Shown here: positions 49,542 to 61,700 of the stretch, piece by piece
Position numbering within the stretch: the stretch's first letter is position 1
How the letters are laid out: the number at the start of each line of letters is the position of its first letter
DNA from: Buttiauxella sp. B2
GTDB taxonomy: Bacteria; Pseudomonadota; Gammaproteobacteria; Enterobacterales; Enterobacteriaceae
DNA: 64,000 nt
Reading direction: 5' to 3'
NCBI RefSeq assembly: GCF_006376615.1
Contig: NZ_VEXQ01000003.1
Span: 248,001-312,000, forward strand
Notes under the pieces: generated by a model
Told to the model about the DNA's origin: nothing
The model's input: the letters and a program-made list of their open reading frames with translations, nothing else
The model's database searches: none
Translations under genes and position numbers: made by a program

Positions 49542-51170
49542 ATGAAAACAAACAACCACATCACATTTATCAAATCATTTGTCGCAGTGAGCTTGGCCTG
49601 TGCCATTTCTGGTGCCTGGGCCGCTAACGTGCCAGCAGGGACAGAGCTTGCAGCGACTCAGGAATTAGTGCGCAACAACGGCAGTGAGCCAGCCTCGCTT
49701 GATCCCCATAAAGTTGAAAGTAGTGTTGAGTCGGCCATTATCAGTGATTTTTTTGAAGGGTTGGTAGCCGTGCGAAACGATGGCTCTATAGAGCCAAGGC
49801 TTGCTGAAAAATGGGAAGAGAAGGACAGTACTGTATGGACGTTTCATCTTCGCCCCGGCATTAAATGGTCGAATGGGGAGCCTATCACCGCGCAAGATGT
49901 GGTCTGGAGTTGGCAACGCCTGGTTGACCCGAAAACGGTGTCTCCGTATGGCACTTATCTCGGCAATATGCACCTTGAGAATGCAGCAGACATTGCAAAT
50001 GGTAAAAAATCCCCTGATACATTAGGTGTCAAAGCGCTAGATGATTCGACGCTACAAATCACGCTCACTCAGCCAACCGCCGCGTTTCTTTCTATGCTTG
50101 CGCACACGTCGCTGGTGCCAGTTGATAAAACAGTTGTTGAGAAGTACGGAGATAAATGGACACAGCCGGGTAATTTCGTCAGCAGTGGTGCGTACACACT
50201 TTCGCAGTGGGTGGTGAACGAAAAAGTTGTTGGCGTGCGTAACAAGCAATACTGGGACGATAGCCATACGGTTATTAATAAGGTGACTTATCTGCCTATT
50301 GCTTCCGAAACGGCAGACATCAACCGCTACAAAGCGGGTGAAATTGATATCGTTTTGACTGTGCCGCAAACCCTGTATGCGGCATTGAAAAAATCTATCC
50401 CGGATCAGGTTCACGTTACCCCGAAACTGGCGACTTACTATTACGAGTTCAATACCACCAAGCCGCCATTCAATGATGCGCGTGTACGTCGGGCGCTGAA
50501 TATGGGGCTGGATAAAGACATCATCGCTGAAAAAGTGCTGGGGCAAGGACAACTCCCTGCCTGGGTAATCAGCCAGCGTAAAATTGGTGGTGTAGAGCTT
50601 AAATCCCCTGATTACGCCAGCTGGAGCCACGAGAAGCGTATCGCAGAGGCTAAAAAATTACTTGAAGAGGCGGGATTTAACGCCGCCCACCCATTGAGCT
50701 TTAATCTTTTGTACAACACTTCGGAATCGCACCAACGTATCGCGATTGCCGCCAGTTCAATGTGGAAGAAAAATTTGGGTGTTGAAGCGAAGCTGCAAAA
50801 TCAGGAATGGAAAACCATGCTCGACACAATGCACAGCGGTAATTTTGACGCCGTTCGCTACGCGTGGGTCGCGGATTACGATGATGCATCGACCTTCCTG
50901 AATAATTTCCGGACTGGCGATAGCGAGAATACGACGAAGTACAGCAACGCTGATTTTGATCAGGCACTGAAAAATGCTGCAAAAGCGGACAATGTTGTAG
51001 AGCGCGGAAAGTTTTATCAGCAAGCAGAGGACAAATTGGGGGAGGATGTACCAGCGATTCCGGTTTATCACTATGTTTCAGCCCAACTGGTGAAACCTTT
51101 TGTCGGCGGATATGCGCCAAACAACCTCGCTTTCTACTACACCAAAGATATGTACATCAAAAAACATTGA
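49542..51170 (+). CDS. Oligopeptide ABC transporter substrate-binding protein, OppA/MppA-like (orphan)
   Basis: A 542-residue SBP family 5 periplasmic protein (E. coli OppA 543), beginning MKTNNHITFIKSFVAV with the signal peptide cut near AWA-ANVPAG. Family blocks present are LVRNNGSEPASLDPHK, EKWEEKDSTVWTFHLR, WTQPGNFVSSGAYTL, the peptide-contacting YYYEFNTTKPPFND, and the C-terminal KDMYIKKH. The region corresponding to the OppA Cys-containing loop differs. No oppBCDF genes are nearby, so it probably supplies a transporter encoded elsewhere, as MppA does for murein peptides. It is not at this position in E. coli. A longer in-frame start at 49,455 has no ribosome binding site. Confidence 0.88.
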   Translation: MKTNNHITFIKSFVAVSLACAISGAWAANVPAGTELAATQELVRNNGSEPASLDPHKVESSVESAIISDFFEGLVAVRNDGSIEPRLAEKWEEKDSTVWTFHLRPGIKWSNGEPITAQDVVWSWQRLVDPKTVSPYGTYLGNMHLENAADIANGKKSPDTLGVKALDDSTLQITLTQPTAAFLSMLAHTSLVPVDKTVVEKYGDKWTQPGNFVSSGAYTLSQWVVNEKVVGVRNKQYWDDSHTVINKVTYLPIASETADINRYKAGEIDIVLTVPQTLYAALKKSIPDQVHVTPKLATYYYEFNTTKPPFNDARVRRALNMGLDKDIIAEKVLGQGQLPAWVISQRKIGGVELKSPDYASWSHEKRIAEAKKLLEEAGFNAAHPLSFNLLYNTSESHQRIAIAASSMWKKNLGVEAKLQNQEWKTMLDTMHSGNFDAVRYAWVADYDDASTFLNNFRTGDSENTTKYSNADFDQALKNAAKADNVVERGKFYQQAEDKLGEDVPAIPVYHYVSAQLVKPFVGGYAPNNLAFYYTKDMYIKKH

Positions 51171-51333
51171 GGCCAGATTCGTTGCAAGTCGCAAAATTTG
51201 CAGCGAATGCTGTTGTTAAACTAATCAAATTGTTGATGATTCAGCCAAACAACACGAATTTGGTGATTTTTCAGGCGAACGAACAAAATCGTGCTTTACA
51301 TGAAGTATGGGTATGTTTATAGTTCGCCTCGTT

Positions 51334-51421
51334 GGAAGTGTGGCCGAGCGGTTGAAGGCACCGGTCTTGAAAACCGGCGACCCGAAAGGGTTCCAGAGTT
51401 CGAATCTCTGCGCTTCCGCCA
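51334..51421 (+). tRNA. serT: tRNA-Ser (anticodon UGA)
   Basis: An 88-nt class II tRNA. The acceptor stem GGAAGTG pairs with CGCTTCC, and the D-arm includes GCCGAGCGG. The anticodon stem CCGGT / ACCGG holds the loop CTTGAAA (anticodon TGA). A long variable arm, CGACCCGAAAGGGTT, is followed by the T-loop GTTCGAATC and an encoded CCA. It matches E. coli serT and lies at the same place after yccA. It is followed by a terminator. Confidence 0.97.
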
Positions 51422-51428
51422 ACATTTG

Positions 51429-51457
51429 AAGGGGTTGCCGAAAGGCGACCCCTTTTT
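51429..51457 (+). terminator. Terminator of serT
   Basis: Stem AAGGGGT / ACCCCTT, with a further GCC/GGC pairing inside the loop, followed by T5. It lies eight bases after the tRNA. Confidence 0.85.
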
Positions 51458-51571
51458 CATTTGTGTCGTATTACCCATAAGCCGGCATAACCTAAATATG
51501 TACCGTCGGTATCTGAAACACTCCCGAGTCACAAACCTCTACAAATTTGCCAGCACAAGAATGATGCCTTT

Positions 51572-52531
51572 TCAGAAACTCATCGCCAGGCCAATACCGT
51601 AACCCGTCGTATTATTGCCAAACATATAACGTGCGACCAGACGAGTGCGGCTTATCACTACGTCATAATCGCTGCTGTCCAATTCTAGTCCCAGCCCCAA
51701 CGAGTTAAGGCTATTGAACCCGAGCAGACCACGCTGTTCCCCCAGATATTCGGTACGGGCACCTTCCATTACATAGCGAACGGGTTTTCCTAGTAACGTC
51801 CAGTCAGAAATAGGCGCACGGCGGCGTAGATAGAGGCCCAAATTATCCGCGTTAGCCTCGCCGCTAGCGGCAAACGAGCTATCGAAGCTGCGCAGTTCCT
51901 GTTTGGAATAACGCAACTCCACATCAATGTCCTGGCTTTTGGAGAATAATTCATAGTCGAGCATCAGCGCGCCCCCCAACCCATAAACGTTGAGACGGCC
52001 TCCATCAAGAAACTTAAAATCTGCGTCTCTAGATTGTTGGAGCAGATACGCACCGACCCGCAAATCGCTTGCCATCGTCCCCAGCGTAAAGTTAGCGATG
52101 GGGCGCAATACCAAATTACCGCCCCATCTATCCGTGTGCAGTTTAAAATCCCAACCGATACCGCCTGTTGCGTTCAGACTGTTCCATTTCACGGGGATCT
52201 TGCGGCTTTCAGTACCATTGCTGAAGACAAATTGCGGATCGTAACGGCTATAGCCCAACGTGCCTTCCAGATAAATGGGGAATTCTTCGCTCATTGTGGC
52301 ACCGCCACCAAATTGAGTGATGGAAAGCGAGTTCTTCTCATTGCCGCCGCCGCCGATATTGAGGTCGCTGGCGGTAATATCAGGTACTACCGTGTAACTC
52401 ATTAGCGAAAGAACCGCATTGGCTCGTTGCCTGATAAGGTTGCCGTCAGCCGCAAAACCAAGTGGGCTGGCGAGGAGTAAACCAGCCAGCACAAAAGTTT
52501 TAGCGTGAGATAAAGGGAAGGGTAGCGCCAT
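51572..52531 (-). CDS. Solitary outer-membrane autotransporter-like beta-barrel protein
   Basis: A 319-residue exported protein with a signal peptide cut near GFA-ADG (about residue 28). The rest is an alternating-polarity sequence with many aromatic-ended strands, closing with GYGIGLAMSF, a C-terminal Phe typical of outer-membrane barrels. It resembles the family described as a solitary autotransporter barrel without a passenger (Omp_AT); this is my recognition, not a search result. ATG at 52,531 has GGAG six bases before it, so the GTG start four codons earlier is rejected. It lies 180 bp after the giant autotransporter on the same strand, with two inverted repeats between. Function unknown. 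Confidence 0.75.
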   Translation of the reverse strand: MALPFPLSHAKTFVLAGLLLASPLGFAADGNLIRQRANAVLSLMSYTVVPDITASDLNIGGGGNEKNSLSITQFGGGATMSEEFPIYLEGTLGYSRYDPQFVFSNGTESRKIPVKWNSLNATGGIGWDFKLHTDRWGGNLVLRPIANFTLGTMASDLRVGAYLLQQSRDADFKFLDGGRLNVYGLGGALMLDYELFSKSQDIDVELRYSKQELRSFDSSFAASGEANADNLGLYLRRRAPISDWTLLGKPVRYVMEGARTEYLGEQRGLLGFNSLNSLGLGLELDSSDYDVVISRTRLVARYMFGNNTTGYGIGLAMSF

Positions 52532-52581
52532 GCTTTTCTCCACAAGAATCTTTGTCCAAAAGAAGGCGTTTTACCTTTTGT

Positions 52582-52602
52582 GTGCCATTCTGGCACTTTT
52601 TG
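52582..52602 (+). other. Small hairpin upstream of the solitary barrel gene
   Basis: Stem GTGCCA / TGGCAC with loop TTC is followed by TTTTT on the plus strand. There is no plus-strand gene to terminate here. On the minus strand it would sit in the 5' leader of the barrel gene. Confidence 0.5.
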
Positions 52603-52639
52603 GGAAAATGTATGGTTTTTTCCTTTCTTTACCCACTCA

Positions 52640-52661
52640 CTATATCCATCCCTGGATATAG
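52640..52661. repeat. Perfect 9-bp inverted repeat between autotransporter and barrel gene
   Basis: CTATATCCA and TGGATATAG are separated by four bases (TCCC). It is symmetric with no T-tract, so it is more like an operator than a terminator. Confidence 0.6.
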
Positions 52662-52710
52662 AAATAAGTGCATGACTTTAAGAGGTTAACCACCTCAACG
52701 GAAAGCAAAA

Positions 52711-55700
52711 TCAGAAGCGAATCTTCATACCAACCGACCCACCAAAATCATTACTGATGCTGGTATTGCTGCCACCGTTGCTCCAGGTTTTACCGACTTC
52801 GGTATAAGCTTCGGCATTTTTGGCGATAGTCCAGGTAGCACCCACAGCCGCTTGCGTGCTGCTGTATTGCTGATCCGAAGATACCACTGATTTTCCAGCA
52901 TTATTCGTGGTGTTCTCAAACGTTGCGTTATCCTGCCCATTGGAAAGCTGTTGCCACAAATTCACCCGTACGTAAGGTTTCACCTTGCCGACGTTGGTTT
53001 CATATTCTGCTCCCAAACGCGCACCAATGCGGCCGATGATGGCATCATCTGCATCAATGGACGCACGAGTTTTCGCATCACCTTCCAGAATCACACTATC
53101 AAAATCACTGTGCTGCCAGATGAGTTGCGCCTGCGGTTCGATAAACCAGGTAGTATCGCCAAAGAGAATTGGGTAACCCGTTTCAACCGAGGCGATAAAG
53201 CTGTTGCCATCAGGGCTGTAAGTATTTTGATTTTGTGCGTTCTTCAAATCGATGCTGTGGTTGCCGTACTGCAATACGTTATCAACATAGAAACCGCTTT
53301 GTGCGGTGTAGGTCGCATAACCGCCGACATATACCGACAGGGTAGAGTTATAACCCGCCGTACCGTAGCCACCAGAATTTGCGCCCTGAACGCTGGTGTC
53401 ATCGTCCACAATCGAGGTGTACATCCCAGCACGCCAGTCTTCATCAACATACAAATCGAAACCAATCTGCATACCATTAATCTGCGAATCAGCCTGCGAG
53501 CCTGTGGCATCGTTAAATGACTGATGGGTGGATTGCGTGATATAGCGTGCCCAGAAACGCTGGTCATTGTCTTGTGCCACGGTGGTATTCCACGGCTGTT
53601 CGTCGCCCACGCGTTGGTGCAACGTACCCAGAACCGCTAAATCTGCCTGGCGGACAGTTGAGGCGACGGTGTTAAAGATAGGCACTTCCGGACGATAACT
53701 GGCACGCAGGAACCAATCTTCACCTTGCCCCTGGCTGTTTCCAGCGAACAAACGGTATTCCCAGGCACCGGCTTCAAGGTGATCCGCGCCAATGGTAAAT
53801 GCATCTTTGGTGGTTTGCGCTGTGGTCGTCGCACCGTTAATCGCTTCTACCACCGCGATACCGTCACCTTCGGTCTGTTCACCAAGCTGGCTGACGTCGA
53901 TATCCAACAACGTTCTACCTGTAGCGGCACCGCCGTTGATCACCAACCGATCGGCAACGCCTGGGCTATGTTGCTGTGCTGCAATTTTCAGCACACCGTT
54001 AAGCCCAACATAATCACCATTTACTGTCAGGGTTGATCCCACATCACCGCCACGCAGATTCACCGTGCCCTGGTTTGCCAGTGCGCCAACGGTCTGGTTA
54101 TCGCCGCCGGTATCCAGCGTCGCACCGCTGCTGACGATATGCGTTGAAGCCGCGCTGAGTTTATTTACCCCCTGAGCTTTCAGGGTGCCATTTTCTACCA
54201 GCGTAATGCCCTGGTAATTATTACTACCAGCAAGAATTGTGGTGCCAGAACCTTGCTGCCAGAGTTGGCCGGTGCCGGAGATATTGCCGCCCAGCGTTAA
54301 GCTATTGGAGCGGTTAATTTGCAGCACACCGTTATCAATAATATTGGCTATAACGCTACCCTGGGTGCTGCCGGTACCCAATTGCAAATTGCCGGCACGA
54401 ATGGTGGTATCACCGGTGTAAGTACTGTCCTGGCTGAGTGTTAGCGTACCGAGTCCGGCTTTGGTCAGCGCGCCAGTTCCGCTTGCCGCACCCAGCAGGG
54501 TTACGTTATTGCCGTTGGTATCAACAGTGCCGCCGTTTGCGGCGAGCGTCACAGCACGGGCGGTATCGAACGCCGCTCCGTAGCGGAATGTACCACCATT
54601 AAGCACAATTCCTGTTCCAGCCTGGCCGAGGTTGCTATCGCTGGCAACTTGCAAAGTACCGCCGCTGACCGTAGTGCCACCTGCATAGGTATTGTTGCCA
54701 TTAAGCAGCAGTGTTCCGATATCAGTTTTGTCTATGCCGCCGCTGCCTGCGATAACTGAGTTAATGGTGGCGATGTAGTTTGCTCCAGGAGCCGTGCCAT
54801 CACCCACGCGAATCTGCGTATCTGCAGTGTTGGTGGTTATCGTGCCGTCGTTGATGACGTAACCGTCTGTGGCGAATTGCATCCCGCTAACCCGCACCTC
54901 GCCAAGCGAATTGTCCACCGTGACTGTGCCTTTTTCACCGCCGAATATCGCAAACGATCCGTCGCTGAATGGTGCATTGAAGCGCCCATCCGGTGTGGTG
55001 ACATCCGTTGACCAGTTATCGTTGCCGTGGCTGTTTTGCCATACGCCATCGCCACCGTTAATCTCGCCGTTGTTTTTGGATGCGGTGAGGTTGCCGTCCC
55101 AGAAACGCAGAATAACGCCAGTGCGGTTGACCAGGTTTACCTGCCCGGCAATAGAGGTTTGAACGTACAGATCATCCGCAGCATCCGGCGCGATGCCGAT
55201 ATCCATGATGTTATTCGTCAGGCTGCCTGTGTAGTTAAACACGCGATAAATCCCGACATCGAAAGTGCCACCGGGGGTTTGCGTGATATTGAGTTTGCCG
55301 TTGAGGTTCAGATCGCCGTTGATATTCACCAGATCGTTAAGCACACCGCCCGCTGTAAACGACTGACCAAACTGGAAATCCACCTGGGAATTTTGATTCA
55401 GGGCTAACCCGCCTAAGGTTAATACGCCAACACTCGCTAAATCAGCCCCCGCAGCAAGATGCCCGTCGTCGGCAACCGTCACTTTTCCGCCAATGACGCC
55501 CGCTCCTCCAAGAGTGGACAGGGTGCTTACGTTCACATCACCCGTTGCTGCCAACTGGTTACCATTTACCAACAATGTGCCTTGCTGCACCGTGGTTTGG
55601 CCGGTGTAAGTGTTGTCTCCGGTCAGCGTCAAAATACCGCTACCGATTTTGCTCAGCACGCCACCTACACCGCTAATTACACCGCTAATCAAATCATCAC

Positions 55701-58700
55701 GATTAAGTGAACCTTCGCTGAGCGTTTTGCTTCCCAGCTCAACATTGCCCGCACCCGATAGCGAGCCGATGGTGGTGCCGCTACTGGTGTTTGCAAGATT
55801 CACCACGCCGCCTGCGTTATTGGTAATCACGGCGTCCTGCGCTTGTGCGCTATCGGTGAAAGTCACCAGGCCGTTGTTAGTTACCGTAGCGCTACCCGCA
55901 TTGGACTGCTCACTGAGATTCAATTGCGTTCCGGCAGCAAGGTTAATCTGCGCGGCACCGCCAGAGGAGGTATCACCAAGATTAATCATCGCGCCATTTG
56001 CGGCGTTGATTGTGCTATTAGCCGCGGATGCGCTACCAGTGAAGTTAAGTGTTGCGTCATCAAGTGCCACAGAATGCGACTGGGCCGTCGCGCTATTATT
56101 GAAGTTTAATGTGGCCTGATGATTCACCGTCAATGTGCTGATATCCGGGCCTAATGCACCCGTGACATTGGCATCAACTACCACTTGCGCAGTGCCATCT
56201 TTACCGGTGATGGTGGTTGCGCCCTGATAAGTCGTCGCGTTATTGAGCACCAGATTGCTGTCGTCGGTGCCGGTTGAAGTATCTTTAATTGTCAGCCCAC
56301 CAAGCCCGCCAATCACCCCGTCTGGCGTGAACGTAAGGCCATAAAGATCGAACTGCCCGCCACCTGTTTCACTCAGGAAAATAGGGCGCGTGGTGGTGTA
56401 ATTCGCGCCAATTTGCAGCACGGAGTTGTTATTAATCAGAATCGATGTGCCTGCAAGCCCGAGGTTGGCGTCGGTAGAGACATTCAGTGTGCCGGCATAG
56501 ATCTCGGTACCACCTTCATAATCATTATTGCCGGTTAAAATCAGGCGACCAGGATCGAGTTTGACCAGTTTCAACCTCTCGAGGGGGTTATTCTGATGCA
56601 GGTCGGTATTAATCGTCGTGGTGATATCTCCACCGCTGGCACCTGCTCCAACGCGTATACCGAAGTATGCAGTGGCGAGAGTTTCACCCTGATTGGCATA
56701 ATTGATTGAAGGGATTTGACTGGTAGTGCGTGCGATATTCAGCGTACCGCCAAGCAGTAAATAGCCATCGGTATCAAACTGCATCCCAGAGGTAACGACC
56801 GAACCGTTACTATCGTCCACCACTACGGTACCACTGATACCCTGGAATATAGCGAACGCCTGTTGCTGCCACGGTGCGTTTCCGATCCCAGTAGAAGATG
56901 TCCATTTATTTTCGTTTACCCCTATGGTGGAACGCCATATCCCATTTCCTCCATTAATAATGCCATTACCTTCAATGCCAGTAGCACCATGGTTAGCAAC
57001 ATCATCGCCGTCCCAATACTGCAGATTAGCTGAACCCCTAGGGAAGCCCTCTACCAGATTTACCTGATTTGGCAGTGTGGTTTGCACTGAATAAATGGTG
57101 GAGTTACCTGGTGGCAGCGAAATAATATCCAGCCCATTATTGGTGAGCGAACCGGCGTATTCGAACAGACGGTACAAACCCGGCGCGAAAATACCACCCG
57201 CTGACAAGGTCACGTTCAGGTCACCGTCCAGCGTCAAATTGCCGCCCACGGTCACCAGGTCGTTTAATGCACCACCTGAGGTAAACGGCTGCCCTAATTC
57301 AAATTTGTTGTTAGTATCGGACGCAAGCGTTAAATCACCTTTGATAGCCAGCGTGCCTGTACCGCCGTCACCCGGCGTTAACGTGGTGCCATTGGCAAAG
57401 GTGACACTGCCACCAATGGTGCCCGAGCCGCCGAGTGTGGCTCCGCTGGCAACGGAAGTTGCGCCTGTAGCACCTGACTGATCACCGTTTACCAGCAACG
57501 TGCCGCTGTTTACCTGAGTGACACCCTGATAAGTATTGGCACCGCTTAACCGAGTCACCCCAGTGCCAATCTGGTGAAATTCACCGCTGCCAGAGATAAC
57601 GCCGCCAAGGTTAACGGTATCTGACTGGTTGATAATAAAAATACCGTTATCAATGATATTTGTGGCCGCAGAAAGCGCACCTGCCGTGCCGCCGGTACCG
57701 AGTTGCAATGTGCCGCCAGTGTCGATGAGTGTATTGCCGCTGTAGGTGTTTTCTCCGGTCAGGATTGTGGTGCCGCTTGCTGCGCGCTCCAGTTCACCCG
57801 TACCGCTGATTATCCCCGTATACAGTTGTGATGCAGAGGTGCCATCGAAAACGACCCGGCTCGTTGGTCCGTCGGTTGCGATGTTGTAGTTATTGATGGT
57901 GGCGTTATTCGCTGTAACCAGATTGTCGCCTGTGCGTAACGTGCCGCCGTCAGTGACAGCAATAGAAGGCGTGCCCGATAACAGCAGATTGTTAACAACG
58001 CGGACATTAGCCTGTGTTCCGCTAACCGTTAAGTTGCTCCAGCCGGTGCCGATATTGGTTGCTGTGGCCACGTCATCTGTTGTCAGGGTACCAATTCGCG
58101 TTGGGCCAGCACCGCCATTCCACAGATTCGTATTGGTCAGCGTCAGCTGATTATTACTGCCACCTTCGCTGAGAATGTGGCGAGTTGCGCCAAGATCGAC
58201 GTTACCTATCAGTGCCTTATCATTGCCATCGCCCCCCGTGAAATCTACCGCACCGTCGAAGGTGCCGCTATTCCAGGTGAAGGTGTCGCTGCCACTGCCC
58301 GCAGCAATCAGTCCCGTTGTCGCACCGCCGTTAAGCGTAATTAAATCGTTACCGCTACCGGATAAAATCGCCGTTGACGTATTGTTGGCAGCACTGAGGA
58401 TGTTCTGGTTGGTAATGGTATTGTTGGCACTGCCACTGGCATCAATCACGACCGAGTTTGGGCTACTATCGGTAATCGTTCCGCTGTTAAGAATGGTGCG
58501 CGCCGCAGCACTGCCGTTAATGCGGATCAGTGGTTGTGAGTTAGTGGTGCTGGTGGAATTAATGGTGCCGGTGTTGGTAAAGGCTGCGGCGTTGGTTGCC
58601 AGAATGCTGCTGTTGACGTCGCCGCTGGTCTGAATATTACCACTGTTGGTCACAGCGTTCGCATCAATGGCTGAAATCGCAGCACCTCCGTTTGAGCCCA

Positions 58701-61700
58701 CGGTGATGTTAGCTCCCGATGTCACCGCGCCGTTAGTTTTCGCCAGAATACCGTTGCCATTGGACGCGCTCGTTCCCGTCACATTGATGGTGTAGCCGTT
58801 ACCGATGGTGAGATTGCCGGTAGTATTGCTGCCATCGGCCTGTTCAAAAGCAAAGCCCGCACCGCTGCCGGAAACATTGAGGATATTTCCACTCCCTTCG
58901 GCATTAAAGGTGACGGCAGTGCGGATTGCCGGGCCGTCTGAAGCGTTGACGGTAACCGTGTTTAAATTGATGTTTGAGGTGGCCGCGTTGTTGTTAATGC
59001 CGGCACCTGTGCCAGAAATATCAATCACCGTATTCTGGGCAGTGAGTGATGAAGCACCGGCATCCATACGAATACCATCTGCGCCATTGCTGGCGGTAAT
59101 GTGGTTCCCGGAGCCATTAATTGTAAGAGAGGCCCCGTCATCAATAAGCTGAACAGCGGCAAGGCCACCGTTGGCTGTAACGTTGCCCAGTTGTGTAACC
59201 TGTGCGCCAGCACCCTGTACTTTCACACCGACGTTGCCGCTGTTCGCAGCCCCTGTGACGCTTATCGCTCCAGTGTTAGTCAACGTGCCCTGGTTCTGGA
59301 TATGTACGCCGATATTATTCGCACCTGATACCGAAATGGGCGCGTTATTCAACCCTGTACCGCCGTCATGCAAAAGCACGCCAGTGCTGTTGGTACCGTT
59401 AAGGTTGATGCCCGCGCCGTTGAGCGTGACCACGCCTTTATAAGAGACGTCATAGCCGGTAATACCGCTTTGCAACACGCCGGATGTGAGTGCGACGTCT
59501 GAAGTGACCACTGTCGAAAGTGCATCGCCAGCCGAACTAATATTGCCATCAATGGTGTAAATACGTCCGTCAACTACCACGCCGGTCGTGTTGTTATGGG
59601 AAAGGATAATCCCGCCGTTGTTGATAGTCCCCGTCGCGCCACCTGCGACTTTCACCCCCACGGCATTTTCGCCATTTACCGTGATAGTCGCGGTGCCGGT
59701 ATTGAGCATAGAAGGCACATCATCGGCGGTGTCCATTTGCCCATCAGGGCCATCATCACGCCCGTGGGCGAATACGCCAATGGAACTATCACCGGTGACG
59801 GTAAGTTGATATGCGCCACCTCCGCCAGAGTTACCGTCAAACGTGGCACCATGGTCGATTAAAAACAGAGTGGAATGCGCCTGTCCGTTATCGTCAATCA
59901 CTGCATTGGCAAGATTAATCCTGGCACTCTGGCCGTAGGCGTAATAGCCAATTTGGTTGGTGTTATTAAAGGTTAATGCGGCATCCGAACCAACATTTAT
60001 AGTGGCGCTGCCACGAGCGTGTGCGCCAATGGCACCTGCAGCAAACAGGTTCATGTCCGAGTTGATATCGGCGGTGGCCTGGAAACCCTGCACACCTTCA
60101 GCAAACACCGCGTAGTTACGATAAGTCACCGGGTTATTGTCACTACCACCGGCATCTCCGGCAGCCCCAACGGTAATCACGCCAGAATTTGTTGAAGTGA
60201 CCGCCGCAGCCTTGGTCGATGCGAGCACGTTGATGGCAGCGTTATTGTCACCAAAAACGTTAATACGACCGTTATTCGTTACATTGTTGGTATCAATAAC
60301 GGACAGTCCGTAGTTGGCCGCCGCTGCGCCACCCGCTAACTGCCCAAGCACGTTAATGACGCCAGTAACGCTGTTGGTGACTGCCCCCGTCGCACCACTC
60401 ACCAATATGCCTACGGCATTGCGGGTTTGCCCACCGAGAGTAATCGTCCCGTTGTTAGTGACGGCTCCGCTACTGCTGGTATGAATGCCTGCCGACTGCT
60501 GTGCGCCGCCGACCATGAGCACTGGTGAGTAGATTTTTGTGGCGGTAATCGGTGTGCTACCAATGAAAATATTGCCGGAATTGGTGTTGGCGAAGGTTGA
60601 TGCATCGGCTATATCGACGGCATAACCCGAGGCGCGTCCGTCAACATTAAAGCTATTGCCAACCACCGCAATGGTGCCGCTGTTGCTCGCGGTTGTAGTC
60701 CCTTGAGCCCGCAAACCGTAGGCATTAGCGGAGCTGCCATCGGTTAGCGCAACGTTAATATATCCTTCGTTGGTGAGTGTGCTGGCACCATCACCCTGGA
60801 TTGCGGTGCTGCCCTGGTTATGCACATTTTGATTGGTGCCATCTTTTTCGATGAACAGGCCTGCGTTGATTGTTCCGGTATTGAGCGCGGTAGCGTTGGT
60901 GGTTCGCATCCCAACACCGGAAGGGCTGGCACTGGAACTGCGCCAGATGTTAATTGTCCCGTTGTTGGTCAACACGGCATTGGTATCGCCGCGCATCACG
61001 GCAGAGGCTCCGTCTACGGCCAGGCTACCTTCAGCGGTTACCGTACCTGTCGCGTTAGCACCTGTGGCATAAATAATATCGAGATTACCGGTGCCCAGCG
61101 TGGCGTTATTGTTATGAGCCAGGCCGTCGTCCCAAACGTGATAGGTCAAATCAACCCGGTTATTCACTTCATCACCCAACAAACTTTGAATGATGCCGTT
61201 GTAGGTATTTTGCGCGATGGTGCTGGAATCAATCACCACACTGCCGTAAGCCGGGGGAAGTTGTACGCCACCCGTGAGCCAAAGCTGCACCTGGCTTTGA
61301 CGGCCAGCATAGGCGCCTTGCCCCAGTAAGAAATCATTCACCGTTGCAATATCTAGCGCTGAATTAATGGGAAAGGTGATGGAGGTTTGTACTGGATCCA
61401 AAATGACCTGCTGCCCAACCTGAATGTAGTTAGGTAGCGTAATGCTATCGTTGTATTTGGAGCTGACCGCAGTCTCGTTTTGCAAATCAGTTGCAATTAC
61501 TAAGGCAGGCATAAAGTGAATATAGTTATCTGACTGCCAGTTCACGTGGCTATCAGCAGTGCTTGTCCCTTGTGCCCTGGCAAGCGTTGAGTTTTTCGCC
61601 AGTAGTTCAATTGTGTTTGCCGCCGCGGATATTGGCGTTGTTCCGGCAGTATCCGCCCCGATATTAATATTGGCCGTGCCGCCTTCAGGGGCGATATCAA

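Noticed and set aside
51334-51421. Attachment-site duplication of the serT 3' end
   Set aside because: I looked for a second copy of the tRNA 3' segment (TCGAATCTCTGCGCTTCC) in the rest of the window and did not see one, nor any integrase gene.
53000-61000. Regular short repeats that might suggest a CRISPR array
   Set aside because: The repeats are degenerate, in frame and encode NxGTI / GxNTYxGxT protein motifs. There are no identical direct repeats with unique spacers.
53725-61329. Many plus-strand open frames of 60-170 codons opposite the autotransporter
   Set aside because: They are a by-product of the repetitive, GC-rich codon pattern of the minus-strand gene. They lack ribosome binding sites and resemble no family I recognise.
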